DNA from: Synechococcus sp. Cruz-7E5
GTDB lineage: Bacteria > Cyanobacteriota > Cyanobacteriia > PCC-6307 > Cyanobiaceae
Reading direction: 5' to 3'
DNA length: 64,000 nt
NCBI RefSeq assembly: GCF_024345995.1
Contig: NZ_JAGQCE010000002.1
Location: 310,001 to 374,000, forward strand
Shown piece after piece: positions 62,809 through 64,000 of this stretch; position 1 is the first letter of the stretch; each line of letters begins with the position of its first letter. The notes under the pieces were generated by a model. It saw only the letters and a list, made by a program, of their open reading frames with translations, did not search any database and was not told the origin of the DNA. A program made the position numbers and the translations under genes.

Positions 62809-63711
62809 TCAGGCGAGTTTGTTCTTCTCCTCAATCATGCGGTGAATGATCGGGGTGAGGATCAGCTCCATGGCGAAGCCCATCTTGCCGCCGTTGACCA
62901 CGATGCTGGTGGGGCTCGACATGAAGGAGCCGTTGATCATCCGTAGCAGATAGGAGAAATCGATCCCCCATTTCTCACGGGCTCCCTTGCGGAAGTGGAT
63001 GATCACGAAGCTCTCGTCCGGGGTGGGGATGTTGCGGCAGATGAACGGGTTGGAGGTGTCCACCGTGGGCACCCGCTGGAAGTTGATGTCAGTGCGGCTG
63101 AACTGCGGGCAGATGTGGTTGATGTAGTCGGGCATGCGGCGCAGGATCGTGTCCACGATCGTCTCGGCCGAATAGCCCCGCTCGGCGTTGTCGCGGCTGA
63201 TCTTCTGGATCCACTCCAGGTTGGCGATCGGCACCACGCCGATCAGCAGGTCCACCAGGGAGGCCACGTCGTAGCCATCGCCCACCACACCGCCGTGGAG
63301 ACCTTCATAGAAGAGCAGGTCGGTGTTTGGGGGGATCGGCTCCCATGGGGTGAACTGGCCGGGCTCCAGCTGGGTACCGAGCCGGGCGTTGTGCTCGGCT
63401 GCCTCCTCCACAGAGTGGAGGTAGTAGCGCTTCTGGCCACCACCGGTTTCGCCGTAGGACTTGAATTGCTCGGCGAGCTTGTCGAACAGGTTGGCCTCGG
63501 GGCCGAAGTGGGAGAAATTGACCCCGGAGGCCTGGGCCTGGGCCATCTGCTCCTTCATCGGGCCGCGCTCGAAGCGGTGGAAGCTGTCACCTTCGACAAC
63601 CGCTGGCTCGATCCCCTCCCGCTGGAAGATGTGCTCGAAGGCACGCTTGACGGTGCTGGTCCCCGCGCCCGAGGAACCGGTGACCGCTACAACCGGGTGA
63701 CGCTTGGACAT
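62809..63711 (-). CDS. prk: Phosphoribulokinase, class I (proteobacterial type)
   Basis: 300 residues. Makes ribulose-1,5-bisphosphate for RuBisCO. P-loop VAVTGSSGAGTSTVKRAFEHIFQREG (8-33), EGDSFHRFERGPMK, FSHFGPEANLF, LLFYEGLHGGV and NINFQRVPTVDTSNPF match Rhodobacter-type PRK rather than the longer, CP12-controlled plant/cyanobacterial form. The only Cys residues are near 196 and 222; none near the P-loop, so the disulfide control of class II is absent. Consistent with alpha-cyanobacteria, which also carry proteobacterial form IA RuBisCO. Confidence 0.92.
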   Translation of the reverse strand: MSKRHPVVAVTGSSGAGTSTVKRAFEHIFQREGIEPAVVEGDSFHRFERGPMKEQMAQAQASGVNFSHFGPEANLFDKLAEQFKSYGETGGGQKRYYLHSVEEAAEHNARLGTQLEPGQFTPWEPIPPNTDLLFYEGLHGGVVGDGYDVASLVDLLIGVVPIANLEWIQKISRDNAERGYSAETIVDTILRRMPDYINHICPQFSRTDINFQRVPTVDTSNPFICRNIPTPDESFVIIHFRKGAREKWGIDFSYLLRMINGSFMSSPTSIVVNGGKMGFAMELILTPIIHRMIEEKNKLA

Positions 63712-63768
63712 CGGCGCAGGGGGAAGAAGAGCGAACGCGAGTTTGGCAGGTCGCCGGTCCGGAGCCGC

Positions 63769-64000
<232 letters not shown>

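Overview
The window looks like a chromosomal segment of an alpha-cyanobacterium of the Cyanobium / freshwater-to-brackish Synechococcus type. The evidence is uniformly high GC, tight gene packing on both strands, photosystem II small subunits (psbY, psb30), the aerobic Mg-protoporphyrin ester cyclase pair (acsF, ycf54), a carotene isomerase (crtH), many small proteins of cyanobacterial type, and a proteobacterial-type phosphoribulokinase. I see no insertion sequence, prophage or CRISPR array. Nearly everything is core metabolism, with a few eroded or anomalous loci.

Layout. 0-12 kb: type III glutamine synthetase, then a minus-strand recC-recB-recD operon preceded by a metallophosphatase. 12-17 kb: small proteins, ycf54-pdxJ (minus), plsC, bolA-grxD, and an OmpR-type regulator whose receiver has lost its phospho-acceptor. 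17-22 kb: minus-strand run psbY-trmFO-crtH plus two unknown genes, a gamma carbonic anhydrase-like gene and tRNA-Lys(UUU). 22-25 kb: several small exported proteins, one with striking Gly/Arg and Asn/Arg repeats, and a gene-poor stretch with very small ORFs. 25-35 kb: PfkB kinase, MAPEG protein, malic enzyme, ferredoxin, the three-gene proton-translocating transhydrogenase pntA1-pntA2-pntB, a DEAD-box helicase, and the remains of a toxin-antitoxin pair. 35-45 kb (minus): fmt, the tldD/pmbA pair, acsF, DUF2996, ubiX, an RNase II/R-like protein lacking its catalytic residues, two half-size UPF0016 cation transporters and a Cys-cluster protein. 45-52 kb: psb30, recJ, the cbbY-ycf20-glycerate kinase operon, rpmF, ftsH. 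52-64 kb: a broken cupin dioxygenase gene, a CysO-like sulfur carrier beside threonine synthase, a UPF0182 membrane protein, class II aldolase, then accD, prepilin peptidase and phosphoribulokinase, and the edge of leuB.

Functional threads. Calvin-cycle and photorespiration genes recur (prk, fba, cbbY, glycerate kinase, carbonic anhydrase-like protein). Redox balance is represented by Pnt, malic enzyme and ferredoxin. Recombination and repair is represented by RecBCD and RecJ, and pigment synthesis by acsF, ycf54 and crtH.

Most notable observations. (1) Three well-conserved genes (malic enzyme, DEAD-box helicase, recJ), and possibly a small ORF, have family-conserved coding upstream of any ATG/GTG/TTG, with an in-frame CTG at a sensible place. 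(2) The RNase II/R homologue lacks both the Asp cluster and the catalytic Arg. (3) A response regulator has Ala where the phosphorylated Asp should be. (4) A gentisate-dioxygenase-like cupin is broken by a small frameshifting deletion. (5) An antitoxin tail is followed by an internally deleted PIN toxin. (6) A CysO-like carrier lies beside threonine synthase. All calls rest on reading the sequence alone; no database search was run.
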